Shown: positions 7,842 to 17,191 of the stretch, in pieces
Layout of the letters: the number at the start of each line of letters is the position of its first letter
How positions within the stretch are numbered: position 1 is the first letter of the stretch
Source of the DNA: Actinacidiphila paucisporea
GTDB taxonomy: Bacteria; Actinomycetota; Actinomycetes; Streptomycetales; Streptomycetaceae
Reading direction: 5' to 3'
Length of the DNA: 64,000 nucleotides
Assembly (NCBI RefSeq): GCF_900142575.1
Contig: NZ_FRBI01000025.1
Coordinates: 52,622 to 116,621 of the forward strand
Program-made: the position numbers and the translations under genes
The notes under the pieces: generated by a model
The model's database searches: none
What the model was told of the DNA's origin: nothing
Seen by the model: the letters and a program-made list of their open reading frames with translations, nothing else

Positions 7842-10800
7842 ATGCATGACCGGATCACGTCCGGGGAAGAGCGGACCGCCGCCTTCCTCGCCGAACGGCT
7901 GCGCCCCGCGCTCTACCCGCAGCGGCTGCCCATGGACGTCGGCGCCTGGCACATCGCGGGCGAGCCCGTGCCCGCCGAGGTCGCGCTGCGCGCCGACTAC
8001 GCTCCCTTCACCGTCGGCGAGCCATGGGGCCGCCCCTGGGCGACCAGCTGGTTCGACGTCCGAGCGACCGTGCCGGAGCGGTGGGCGGGGCGCCGGGTCG
8101 AGGCGCTGATCGACCTTGGTTCCGCGGAGGGCGACGGCGCACCGGGCGGCCGGGCCGAAGGCCTGGTCCATGACGAGCACGGCATCCCGTTGCAAGGCCT
8201 GCACCCGCACCTCGGCGCGGTCCTGCTGCACCGCTCCGCGGCCGGCGGCGAGAGCGTCAGGCTGATGGTCGAAGCCGCGGCCAACCCGCGGATCGAGGGC
8301 GGCACCGGCGCGGGCACCCGCTACGGCGACCCTGCCACCGCCGGCGACGCTCCGCTGTACCGCCTGCGCCGCGCCGACCTGGCCGTACGGGACGACACCG
8401 TCTGGGAGTTGATCCACGACTTCGAGACGCTCGCCGGCCTGATGCGGGCACTGCCCGCCGACACCCCCCGCAGGCACGAGATGCGTGTCGCGCTGGAGCG
8501 TGCGGTGGCCGCCGTCGACCCGCGGGCCGTCGCCAGGACCGCGGACCGGGCGCGTACGGTACTCGCCCCGCTGCTGGCCCGCCGCGCCCACGACTCCGCC
8601 CACCGCGTCGACGCGGTCGGTCACGCGCACATCGACTCCGCCTGGCTGTGGCCGGTCCGCGAGACCGTACGCAAGTGCGCCCGCACCTTCAGCACCATGG
8701 CCGCGCTCGCCGACGAATACCCCGAACTGATCGTCGCCGCCTCGGCGGCCCAGCACTACGCCTGGATGAAGGACCACCAGCCGCACGTCTTCGAGCGGAT
8801 ACGCAAGGCCGTCGCCCACGGCAACTGGGCGCCGGTCGGCGGCATGTGGGTCGAGGCCGACGCCGAGATGCCGGGCGGCGAGGCGCTGGTGCGGCAGTTC
8901 GTCTACGGGCGGCGCTTCTTCCGCGACGAGCTGGGCGTGGAGGGCGACGGCGTGTGGCTGCCCGACGCCTCCGGCGCGTCGGCGGCCTTCCCGCAGCTGG
9001 CCGCGCTGTCCGGCGCGAGGTGGTTCCTCAGCCGGCGCCCCGACCCCGGCACCGGGCCCGCGCACCACACCTTCCGCTGGGAGGGCATCGACGGCACCCG
9101 GCTGTTCACCCACCTCGCGCCCGGCGGCCCCGAAGGCAGCACGCTGACCGGCGCCGACCTCACCGGCGCGGTCGCCGGCTTCGCGGAGCTGGGCGCCGCC
9201 ACCCGCTCCCTGCTGCCCTTCGGCCGCGGCGACGGCGGCCCCGACCGGGACATGCTGGAAAGGGCCCGCCGCCTCGCCGACCTCGAAGGCGCCCCCCGGG
9301 TGGAGCTGCGCTCCCCGGCGCACTTCTTCCGCGACGCCGAGGCCGAATACGCCGCCGCCCCGGTCTGGCGCGGCGAGATCGACCTGACACCGCACGGCGG
9401 CTCCTACACCAGCCAGGCCCGCACCAAACGCGGCAACCGGCGCAGCGAGGCGCTGCTGCACGAGGCCGAGCTGTGGTCGGCTACCGCGGCGGTCCGCCAC
9501 GGCATCCCCTACCCCTACGAGGAGTTGGAGCGGCTGTGGAAGAAGGTGCTGCTCCAGCAGTGCCACGACATCCTGCCCGGCACCTCGATCGCCTGGGTGC
9601 ACGGCGAGGCCGAGCTGACCCACCGCGATGTGCAGCGGCGCCTCGACCGGCTGATCCGGCGGGCCGCCGGCGACCCCGAGGGCGGCAGCGTCCTCAACTC
9701 CGGGCCCCACGACCGCCGCGAGGTCGTCGTGCTGGCCCCGCCCGAGGCCGGCGCCGGATCGCCGCCCGCCAACGGGCAGCAGCTGCCCGACGGCCGGGTC
9801 GCCGTCCTGGCCCAGGCGCCCGCCCTCGGCGGCGGACCCGCCGGACTGCCGCTCGACGGCACCGCGCCGGTCACCGTCACCCCCGCGCAGGACGGCGGGC
9901 ACCTGCTCGACAACGGCCTGCTGCGGGTGCGCGTCGACCCGCACGGCCTGGTGCGCTCGGCGGTCGACCTGGCCACCGGACGCGACGCGCTGGCCCCCGG
10001 CGAGGCGGGCAACCTGCTGCAGCTGCACCGCGACGAGCCCGCCGAGTGGAGCGCCCTGCACCTGGACCCCGGCTACCGCAGCACCCGCCGCGACCTGGAC
10101 ACCGCCGACCGCGTCGAGGTCACCGCCGCCGGCCCGCTGCTCGCCGCCGTACGGGTCACCCGCGGCACCGGCCGCTCCACGGTCGTCCAGGACCTGACGC
10201 TGAGCGCCGGCAGCCGGGCGCTGACGGTGGACACCGAGGTCGACTGGCGCGAGCAGGACACCGTACTCAAGGCCGCCTGGCCGCTCGACGTGCACGCCGA
10301 GAACAGCAGCGCCGAGGTCCAGTTCGGCCATGTCACCCGCCCCACCCACGAGAACACCGCGGCCGACGCCGCCCGCCAGGAGGCCGTCGCCCACCGCTGG
10401 ATCCACGTCGCCGAGCACGGCTTCGGCGTCGCCCTGGCCTGCGACGCGACCTACGGCTACGACGTCACCCGGCACACCCGCGCCGACGGCGGCACCACCA
10501 CCGTCGTCCGCAGCACCCTGCTGCGCGCCCCGCACAGCCCCGACCCGCACGCCGACCGCGGTATACAGCGCTTCCGGCACACCCTGCGGCCCGGCGCGGA
10601 CGCCGGCGACGCCATCGCCGAGGGATACGCGCTCAATCTCCCGCTGCGCCCCGGCCCCGGCACCCCCGACCCGCTCCCGCTGGCCGCCGTCGACCACCCG
10701 GGCGTGCTGGTCGAGACCGTCAAACTCGCCGACGACCGCAGCGGCGACGTCGTCGTCAGGCTCTACGAATCACGCGGCGGCCGCGCCCGCGCCACCCTCT

Positions 10801-10970
10801 CGGCCGGCTTCCCCCTCACCGGCGTCCACGAGACCGACCTGCTGGAGACCCCGCTGACCACCCATCCGCACGACGCCGGCCGCGTCACGCTGACGCTGCG
10901 CCCCTTCCAGATCCTCACCCTGCGCCTGACCCCGGCCGCGGCTCCGGCAGGCGGGGTGAGCCGTGGCTGA
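7842..10970 (+). CDS. GH38 alpha-mannosidase
   Basis: This 1042-residue cytoplasmic glycosidase has no signal peptide. An N-terminal beta domain precedes the GH38 barrel. GHAHIDSAWLWP supplies zinc ligands His261 and Asp263-type residues (His261-Ala-His263-Ile-Asp265), and GVWLPDASGAS places the nucleophile at Asp375. QCHDILPGTSIAWVH is the family zinc-binding His segment. The C-terminal half is the all-beta GH38 C-domain. The enzyme removes alpha-linked mannose with retention. ATG 7842 follows AGGAAGG. Its last 8 bp overlap the regulator gene, so expression of both is coupled. Confidence 0.93.
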   Translation: MHDRITSGEERTAAFLAERLRPALYPQRLPMDVGAWHIAGEPVPAEVALRADYAPFTVGEPWGRPWATSWFDVRATVPERWAGRRVEALIDLGSAEGDGAPGGRAEGLVHDEHGIPLQGLHPHLGAVLLHRSAAGGESVRLMVEAAANPRIEGGTGAGTRYGDPATAGDAPLYRLRRADLAVRDDTVWELIHDFETLAGLMRALPADTPRRHEMRVALERAVAAVDPRAVARTADRARTVLAPLLARRAHDSAHRVDAVGHAHIDSAWLWPVRETVRKCARTFSTMAALADEYPELIVAASAAQHYAWMKDHQPHVFERIRKAVAHGNWAPVGGMWVEADAEMPGGEALVRQFVYGRRFFRDELGVEGDGVWLPDASGASAAFPQLAALSGARWFLSRRPDPGTGPAHHTFRWEGIDGTRLFTHLAPGGPEGSTLTGADLTGAVAGFAELGAATRSLLPFGRGDGGPDRDMLERARRLADLEGAPRVELRSPAHFFRDAEAEYAAAPVWRGEIDLTPHGGSYTSQARTKRGNRRSEALLHEAELWSATAAVRHGIPYPYEELERLWKKVLLQQCHDILPGTSIAWVHGEAELTHRDVQRRLDRLIRRAAGDPEGGSVLNSGPHDRREVVVLAPPEAGAGSPPANGQQLPDGRVAVLAQAPALGGGPAGLPLDGTAPVTVTPAQDGGHLLDNGLLRVRVDPHGLVRSAVDLATGRDALAPGEAGNLLQLHRDEPAEWSALHLDPGYRSTRRDLDTADRVEVTAAGPLLAAVRVTRGTGRSTVVQDLTLSAGSRALTVDTEVDWREQDTVLKAAWPLDVHAENSSAEVQFGHVTRPTHENTAADAARQEAVAHRWIHVAEHGFGVALACDATYGYDVTRHTRADGGTTTVVRSTLLRAPHSPDPHADRGIQRFRHTLRPGADAGDAIAEGYALNLPLRPGPGTPDPLPLAAVDHPGVLVETVKLADDRSGDVVVRLYESRGGRARATLSAGFPLTGVHETDLLETPLTTHPHDAGRVTLTLRPFQILTLRLTPAAAPAGGVSRG

Positions 10971-13230
10971 CGCGCACCTCACGCCCGGCGCCGGCGAGGA
11001 GGCCGCGGCCGGCAGCCGCGAGGTGCTGCGCGGCTGGGCCACCGGCGGCGGCCCGATGGCCGTACGCGCCCAGGTCGTGCTGCTCGCCGAAGAAGGCGTG
11101 CGGGACGCCGAGATCGCCCGGCGGCTCGGCATCTCCCGGCAGACCGTGGGCACCTGGCGGCACCGCTGGCAGAGCGCCGGGCTGCCCGGCCTCGAACAGC
11201 GCCCGCGCACCGGCAGACCCGCCACCGTGGACGAGGCCGAGGTCGTCACCCGCGCCCTGCTCGCCCCCGGCGGCAGCGGCGCGGGGCGGGCCATCGCCCG
11301 CGAACTGGGCCTGTCACACGCCACCGTGGCCGCGATCCGCCGCCGCTGGCGGCTCACCGCCGACGCAGGACCCGGCCCCCTCGTACCCACCGTGCCGCCG
11401 CTGCCGGGCCCCGACGTCTGGGTGCTCGGCCTGTACGCCGACGCCCGGCGCGCGGTCCTGCTGGCGGGCACCCGCCACAGCGCCACCCCCACGGCGGCGC
11501 CGGCGGCCACCGTGATCGGCGAGGACGTGCTGGCCGGACTGGCCCGCGCCCTCGAAGCCCGGCGCCCGCCGGGCAAACCGGGCGTATCCCTCGCCGCGGC
11601 CGGACCGGCCGCGGCAGAACCCCCGGGCACACCCGCGGCGCCGCCCCCGGCCCCCGACGGCCTCGACGGCTTCCTCGCCGGCGCCGCCGAGCACCACCCC
11701 GGCATCGCCCTGCACGCGATCACGTTGTGGGACGACGGCGGCCGCCACCGGGCCGCCGCCACCGGCGGCCCCAGCGTCCACCTGCTGCCGGCCAGGTCGT
11801 CCTGGCGCGGCTTCCTGCGCGCGATGGTCGCGCTGGACAGCACCAGCCACCCCGAGTCGTCCCGCCGGGTCTATCTGGACCTGATCGCCGCGCTCCAGCA
11901 GGCGCAGGGCCCTGTCGGCTGGCTGCGGGAGAGCGTCGCGGGCCACCTGCGGGCGCCGCGCGGCACCGCGCCCGAGGGGAGCGCCGCGGGCACGTCGCCG
12001 CACCCGCCGTCCTCCAGCGGGGTGAACCAGATCGACCTCGGCTCCTTCAACGAGTGCGTCGTCATCGAGTCGGTGCGGCTGTCCGGCACGATCACCCGCG
12101 GCGAGATCGCCCACCGCACCGGTCTGACCCAGCAGTCGGTGTCCAGGATCGCCCGCTCGCTGCTGGACCGCGGCATCCTGGTCGAGGACGCCCAGCGCCG
12201 GGCGACCTCCGGCAAGCCGCGCACCCCGGTCCGGCTGTGCGGCACCGCCGCGCACGCGCTGGGCCTGCACATCGACCCCGAGGTGCTGACCGCGGTCGTC
12301 ATCGACCTGGACGGCGCGATCGTGTGCACCTGCACCCGGCCGGTCAGCGCCGACATCGACCCCGGCGACTTCGTCGCCCAGGTGGTCGCGCTGGGCCGCG
12401 AGGCGCTGGAGAAGGCGCGCGGCGCGGTGCGCGAGGACGGCTTCCTCGGCATCGGCGTCGCGGTGCCCGGCCCGGTGGACATCGCCTCGGGCACGGTGCT
12501 CGACCCGCCACTGATGTCGGCGTGGAACGACCTGCCGCTGCTGTACCTGCTCCAGGACCACTTCCCCTGCCCGGTGATCATCGAGAAGGACTCGCTGGCC
12601 GCGGCGGCGGGGGAGCGGTGGATCGGCCGCGACCGCAGGGCCCGCGACTTCGCGTATCTCTACCTCGGTACGGGAGTCGGCTCCGGGCTCTACCTCAACG
12701 GCGACCTCTACCGCGGGGTGAGCGCGAACGCGGGCGAATTCGGCCAGCTGTGCGCCATCGCGCTGGGCCGGGTCGACGCGGACGGCAGGCCCGAGGTGCT
12801 GCCCGAGTGCAATCCGCCGGTCTCCGTACCGGACTTCGCCGCCCGCCGCGGCCTGCCCGCCGCCGGCGGCTCCGGCGGCAGCACGGCCGCCTACCGCGCG
12901 GTCGGCCGGGCGGCGGCGGCCGGCGACCCCGCGGCCGCCGGGGCGCTGCGCGAGGTCGCGGGCGCGATCGGGCGGGGCGCGCTCGGCCTGGTCGACCTGC
13001 TGGACATCGACCTGATCGTGCTGGGCGGCCCCTTCTTCACCGACGACGCGGCGCCCTTCTACCTGGAGGAGATCGGCCGGGTGGTCAACGACTTCCCGCT
13101 GGCCCGCCGGCTGCGCCGGGTCGAGGTGGAGCGCTCGGTGCTCAGCGCGGAGGCGGCGGCGGTCGGCGCGGCCTCGACCATCTTCCACGCCACCTTCACA
13201 CCACGGCTGCGCGGCAGGGACCGGCCCTGA
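10963..13230 (+). CDS. Fusion regulator: decayed IS630-like transposase plus ROK-family repressor
   Basis: This 755-residue protein has two parts. Residues 1-330 look like a degenerate IS630-family transposase. They carry two helix-turn-helix segments (AEIARRLGISRQTVGTWRHR near 48-68 and IARELGLSHATVAAIRRRW near 111-130). VWVLGLYADARRAVLL (about 151) resembles the stretch before the first catalytic Asp, and VHLLPARSSW (about 272) resembles the VHLHFTPTSASW stretch. The DDE residues appear lost. Residues 360-750 are a ROK protein: a third winged helix (GEIAHRTGLTQQSVSRIA) and an ASKHA fold with GIGVAVPGPVD, but no CxCGxxGCxE zinc motif and EFGQ in place of the usual E-x-G-H. GTG 10963 overlaps the mannosidase stop. 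It probably regulates the mannosidase unit. Confidence 0.8.
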   Translation: MADAHLTPGAGEEAAAGSREVLRGWATGGGPMAVRAQVVLLAEEGVRDAEIARRLGISRQTVGTWRHRWQSAGLPGLEQRPRTGRPATVDEAEVVTRALLAPGGSGAGRAIARELGLSHATVAAIRRRWRLTADAGPGPLVPTVPPLPGPDVWVLGLYADARRAVLLAGTRHSATPTAAPAATVIGEDVLAGLARALEARRPPGKPGVSLAAAGPAAAEPPGTPAAPPPAPDGLDGFLAGAAEHHPGIALHAITLWDDGGRHRAAATGGPSVHLLPARSSWRGFLRAMVALDSTSHPESSRRVYLDLIAALQQAQGPVGWLRESVAGHLRAPRGTAPEGSAAGTSPHPPSSSGVNQIDLGSFNECVVIESVRLSGTITRGEIAHRTGLTQQSVSRIARSLLDRGILVEDAQRRATSGKPRTPVRLCGTAAHALGLHIDPEVLTAVVIDLDGAIVCTCTRPVSADIDPGDFVAQVVALGREALEKARGAVREDGFLGIGVAVPGPVDIASGTVLDPPLMSAWNDLPLLYLLQDHFPCPVIIEKDSLAAAAGERWIGRDRRARDFAYLYLGTGVGSGLYLNGDLYRGVSANAGEFGQLCAIALGRVDADGRPEVLPECNPPVSVPDFAARRGLPAAGGSGGSTAAYRAVGRAAAAGDPAAAGALREVAGAIGRGALGLVDLLDIDLIVLGGPFFTDDAAPFYLEEIGRVVNDFPLARRLRRVEVERSVLSAEAAAVGAASTIFHATFTPRLRGRDRP

Positions 13231-13291
13231 GATGAGCCGCCGAATTATGCCGCCTTCGAACCGAATCGTCCGGGGATTCCGGTCGCCACTC

Positions 13292-13374
13292 TTGACCCTG
13301 TGTCAAAGGTGGCCACACACTGCCCAGTTGACACCGCAATCCCCGGGTCTTTCTTCGGACTTGCACGGAAGTCC
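13292..13374. promoter_or_regulatory. Two inverted repeats upstream of the GH3 gene
   Basis: TTGAC-N5-GTCAA (13292-13306) and GGACTT-N6-AAGTCC (13357-13374) are both perfect inverted repeats between the fusion regulator and the GH3 gene. A TTGACA lies between them at 13328-13333, but no good -10 was seen. They are plausible operators for the ROK-type regulators. Confidence 0.4.
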
Positions 13375-13415
13375 GCCGATCGTCCGGGTCTCTGCTCGAT
13401 GACGACGGAGGCAGG

Positions 13416-16400
13416 ATGGACCAGCGAAGGCGCCGGCGCGCGGGACTGGCGGCAGCATGCGCCCTGGCGTGCGCCGCCGCGATGACCGCGGGCTACGGGA
13501 CCACGGCGGCGGCCGACACCCCGCGCGCGACGGCGGCGGCCACCCCGATCTACCTGGACACCCACTACTCCTTCCAGGAGCGCGCCGCGGACCTGGTGTC
13601 CCGGATGACCCTGCAGGAGAAGGTCCAGCAGCTCAGCACGAACAGCGGGCCCGCGATCCCCCGGCTGGGCGTGCAGCAGTACACCTACTGGAGCGAGGGC
13701 CAGCACGGTGTGAACCAGCTCGGCGCCGACCAGCACAACGGCGGTGTCCAGGGCGGTGTCCACTCCACCAGCTTCCCCACCAACTTCGCCTCCTCCATGT
13801 CCTGGGACCGCGACCTGATGTACCAGGAGAGCACCGCGATCTCCGACGAGGTGCGCGGCTTCCTCGACAAGTCGCTCTTCGACAAGGGGCAGAACAACCT
13901 CGGCCCGTCCGCCGACGACTACGGCTCGCTCACCTACTGGGCGCCCACCGTCAACCTCGACCGCGACCCGCGCTGGGGGCGTACCGACGAGGCCTTCGGC
14001 GAGGACCCGTACTTCGTCGGGCAGATGGCCGGGCAGTTCATCGACGGCTACCAGGGCAACAACCAGGACGGCAGCTCGCAGACCGGCTACCTGAAGGTCG
14101 CCGCGACCGCCAAGCACTACGCGCTGAACAACGTCGAGGACAACCGCACCGGCATCAGCTCCGACGTCGACGACACCGAGCTGCGCGACTACTACACCGC
14201 CCAGTTCCGCGACCTGATCGAGCAGGCGCACGTCTCGGGCCTGATGACGTCGTACAACGCGATCAACGGCACCCCGTCGGTGTCCGACACCTACACCACC
14301 AACGAACTCGCCCAGCGCACCTACGGCTTCGGCGGCTACATCACCTCCGACTGCGGCGCGGTGGGCACCAACTGGCGGCTGTTCCCCGGCGGCCACGACT
14401 GGGCGCCGCCCGGCTGGACGACCGACCACAAGGACAACCCGACCTGGACCGAGACCGCCACCGGCAAGACGATGTCCGGGCAGGCCGGCGGCCAGGCGTA
14501 CGCGCTGCGGGCCGGCACCGACCTCAACTGCACCGGCGACGAGGCCACCACCGCGAACATCGCGGACGCCATCTCGGCCGGCGCCCTGAGCGAGGGCGTC
14601 ATCGACACCGCGCTGGTGAAGGTCTTCACCGTACGGATGGCCACCGGCGAGCTCGACCCTGCCGGCTCCGTGCCGTACACCGCCATCACCAAGGACCAGG
14701 TCGAGAGCCCCGCTCACCAGGCGCTGGCCGCCAAGGTCGCCGACAACTCCCTGGTGCTGCTGAAGAACGCCAGGCCGGCGACCGCCAAGGCGCCGCTGCT
14801 GCCGGTCGACCCGGCCAAGGCCAAAAAGATCGTGGTGCTCGGCGACCTCGCCGACACCACCTCGCTGGGCCTTTACTCGGGCGAGCCGACCCACACCGTC
14901 AGCCCCCTGCAGGGCATCCTCAACGAGGTGCACGCGGCCGACCCGACCGCCTCGGTGGTCTACGACGCGGCCGGCACCTCGTCCACCGCCACCGGCGCGG
15001 CGACGCTCAGCGACCGTACCAAGGCCGACATCCAAGCCGCCGACCTGGTGGTGCTCTTCGTCGGCACCACCAAGGCCAACGGCGACGAGGGCAACGACCG
15101 CGACAACCTCGCGATGCCCGGCAACTACGACTCGCTGATCGACCAGACCGCCGCGCTCGGCAACGACAAGCTGGCGCTGGTCATCCAGTCCGACGGCCCG
15201 GTGAAGATCGACGACCAGCAGGACAAGGTCTCCTCGGTCCTCTTCAGCGGCTACAACGGCCAGGCCCAGGGCGCCGCGCTCGCCCACGTGCTCTTCGGCG
15301 ACCAGAACCCGTCCGGGCACCTCAACTTCACCTGGTACAAGGACGACTCGCAGCTGCCCGATAAGCAGAACTACGGCCTGACCCCCGGTGAGACCGGCGG
15401 ACTCGGCCGCACCTACCAGTACTTCACCGGCGCCCCGACCTACCCCTTCGGCTACGGGCTCAGCTACAGCACCTTCTCGTTCGCCGGCGTCACCGCCGAC
15501 AAGCAGCAGATCACCGCGGACGGCACCGTGAAGATCGGGGTCGACGTCACCAACACCGGCAAGGTCGCCGGCGCCACCGTCGCGCAGCTGTACGCGGCCA
15601 CGCCCTTCACCGTGCCGGGCGTGGAGATGCCCAAGGAGCGGCTGGCCGGCTTCGCCAAGACCAAGGTCCTCAAGCCCGGCAGGACCCAGCACCTGACCAT
15701 GACCGTCAAGGCCGCCGACCTGTCCTCGTGGGACACGTCCGCCTCCCGGCAGGCCGTGCCGGACGGCGACTACCGCTTCCAGGTCGGCCCGGACTCCGCG
15801 CACGCCGCGGGCACCGCCAAGGTCAAGGTCACCGGCACCCTGACGCCGAAGGTGCAGACGGTCACCGTGCAGCCGCAGGACGTCGTCCACGACGCGGGGG
15901 ACACCTTCAGCCTCGCCGCGAAGAACAAGTGGATCAAGGACGACACCGACCACGCCAAGGAGCAGCGCGACACCTCCATCACCGCGGACGGCGTCGTGGA
16001 GGCGGTCGACAACGACCAGTCCTTCGTGGACCTGAGCACCGCCAAGGTCACCTACCGCAGCAGCGACCCGGCCGTGGCCACCGTCGACAAGAACGGCACC
16101 GTCCACGCGGTCGCCGACGGCGTCGCCACCGTGTCGGCGACCGTCGGCGGGGTCACCGGCTCCGCGCCGCTCGTGGTCCGCAACACGCTGACCCTCAAGG
16201 CGCTGCCCATCGCCAAGGCCGGCAGCACCCTGACCGCGACCACCACCTACACCAACGGCAGCGCGTCACCGGTCCAGGGCATCGCGGTCTCGCTCGCCGC
16301 CCCCGACGGCTGGACCGCGACCGCGACCACCCCGGCGACCTTCGACCAGGTCGGCCCCGGCCGGTCGGTCACCACCACCTGGGCCGTCACCGTGCCCGAC

Positions 16401-17060
16401 GGCGCTGCCCCGGACAACTACGCCCTGGACGCCACCGTCGCCACCCCGGCAGGACCCCACAGCGCCGAGGCACCGGTCAGCGTGCCGTACGCCTCGCTGA
16501 GCGCCGCCTACAACAACTCCGGCATCAGCGACGACGCCCGCACCACGACGGCGAGCATCGACGGCGAGGGCGCCAGCTTCTCGCTCCAGGCACTGGCCGC
16601 ACAGGGCTGGCACGCGGGCGGGAGCACCGACCACGACGGGGTGTCCTTCCCCTGGCCCGCCACCGCCGGCACCGGGCAGCCGGACAACATCGTCGCGGGC
16701 GGCCAGGCCGTCGAGATCACCGGCACCGGGGGCAAGCTGGGCTTCGTCGGCACCAGCACCTTCGGCAGCACCTCGGGCACCGGCACCATCGTCTACACCG
16801 ACGGGACCGTGCAGACCTATGCCCTGGCCCTGTCGGACTGGTGGGCCGGATCACCCACCCAGGGCAGCGACTTCGCCGCCACCACGCCGTATCTGAACAA
16901 CGGCGGCGGGCAGCAGACCCAGGCCGTGCACATCTCGGCGGCGACCGTGGACCTGCTGCCGGGCAGAACCGTCTCGGCGATCACGCTGCCCGACGTCAGC
17001 AAGACCCAGGTCGACCACCAGGTGGGCATGCACCTGTTCTCGATCGCGATCGGCGGCTGA
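13416..17060 (+). CDS. Secreted multi-domain GH3 glycosidase (beta-xylosidase/beta-glucosidase type)
   Basis: This 1214-residue exported enzyme has an Arg-rich signal peptide cleaved near residue 34. The GH3 N-domain contains YWSEGQHGVN, an active-site loop like that of plant-type beta-xylosidases. KHYALNN follows, and GGYITSDCGAV carries the nucleophile Asp312. The GH3 C-domain and fibronectin-like domain run to about residue 800. A Big_2-like segment (AVATVDKNGTVHAVADGVAT), a NEW3-like domain (about 930-1010) and a C-terminal beta-sandwich module follow. The usual length is 750-850 residues, so about 400 are accessory modules. GGAGGCAGG precedes the ATG. It probably releases xylose or glucose outside the cell. 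Confidence 0.9.
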   Translation: MDQRRRRRAGLAAACALACAAAMTAGYGTTAAADTPRATAAATPIYLDTHYSFQERAADLVSRMTLQEKVQQLSTNSGPAIPRLGVQQYTYWSEGQHGVNQLGADQHNGGVQGGVHSTSFPTNFASSMSWDRDLMYQESTAISDEVRGFLDKSLFDKGQNNLGPSADDYGSLTYWAPTVNLDRDPRWGRTDEAFGEDPYFVGQMAGQFIDGYQGNNQDGSSQTGYLKVAATAKHYALNNVEDNRTGISSDVDDTELRDYYTAQFRDLIEQAHVSGLMTSYNAINGTPSVSDTYTTNELAQRTYGFGGYITSDCGAVGTNWRLFPGGHDWAPPGWTTDHKDNPTWTETATGKTMSGQAGGQAYALRAGTDLNCTGDEATTANIADAISAGALSEGVIDTALVKVFTVRMATGELDPAGSVPYTAITKDQVESPAHQALAAKVADNSLVLLKNARPATAKAPLLPVDPAKAKKIVVLGDLADTTSLGLYSGEPTHTVSPLQGILNEVHAADPTASVVYDAAGTSSTATGAATLSDRTKADIQAADLVVLFVGTTKANGDEGNDRDNLAMPGNYDSLIDQTAALGNDKLALVIQSDGPVKIDDQQDKVSSVLFSGYNGQAQGAALAHVLFGDQNPSGHLNFTWYKDDSQLPDKQNYGLTPGETGGLGRTYQYFTGAPTYPFGYGLSYSTFSFAGVTADKQQITADGTVKIGVDVTNTGKVAGATVAQLYAATPFTVPGVEMPKERLAGFAKTKVLKPGRTQHLTMTVKAADLSSWDTSASRQAVPDGDYRFQVGPDSAHAAGTAKVKVTGTLTPKVQTVTVQPQDVVHDAGDTFSLAAKNKWIKDDTDHAKEQRDTSITADGVVEAVDNDQSFVDLSTAKVTYRSSDPAVATVDKNGTVHAVADGVATVSATVGGVTGSAPLVVRNTLTLKALPIAKAGSTLTATTTYTNGSASPVQGIAVSLAAPDGWTATATTPATFDQVGPGRSVTTTWAVTVPDGAAPDNYALDATVATPAGPHSAEAPVSVPYASLSAAYNNSGISDDARTTTASIDGEGASFSLQALAAQGWHAGGSTDHDGVSFPWPATAGTGQPDNIVAGGQAVEITGTGGKLGFVGTSTFGSTSGTGTIVYTDGTVQTYALALSDWWAGSPTQGSDFAATTPYLNNGGGQQTQAVHISAATVDLLPGRTVSAITLPDVSKTQVDHQVGMHLFSIAIGG

Positions 17061-17077
17061 CCGTACGGCACCACGGC

Positions 17078-17121
17078 CGCCGGCCGCCCGCCCCGGAAGG
17101 TCGGGGCGGGCGGCCGGCGGT
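17078..17121. terminator. Stem-loop terminator between convergent genes
   Basis: A perfect 18-bp stem (17078-17095 paired with 17104-17121) and an 8-base loop lie just after the GH3 stop. No long U-tract follows. It may also serve the convergent isomerase gene. Confidence 0.75.
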
Positions 17122-17191
17122 CTTCTCGTGCGGTGGGCGGTCCTCCCGTGGGACAGGCATGCTTCCCGTGCGGCAGGCGTGCGCGGCGCGG

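Noticed and set aside
7815..10697. 960-codon minus frame opposite the mannosidase
   Set aside because: It mirrors the third-position GC of the real gene, is rich in Gly/Arg/Val without motifs, and the plus-strand frame is a clear GH38 enzyme.
13245..16106. 953-codon minus frame opposite the GH3 gene
   Set aside because: Shadow of a GC-rich gene; repetitive Val/Gly/Leu composition and no domain features.
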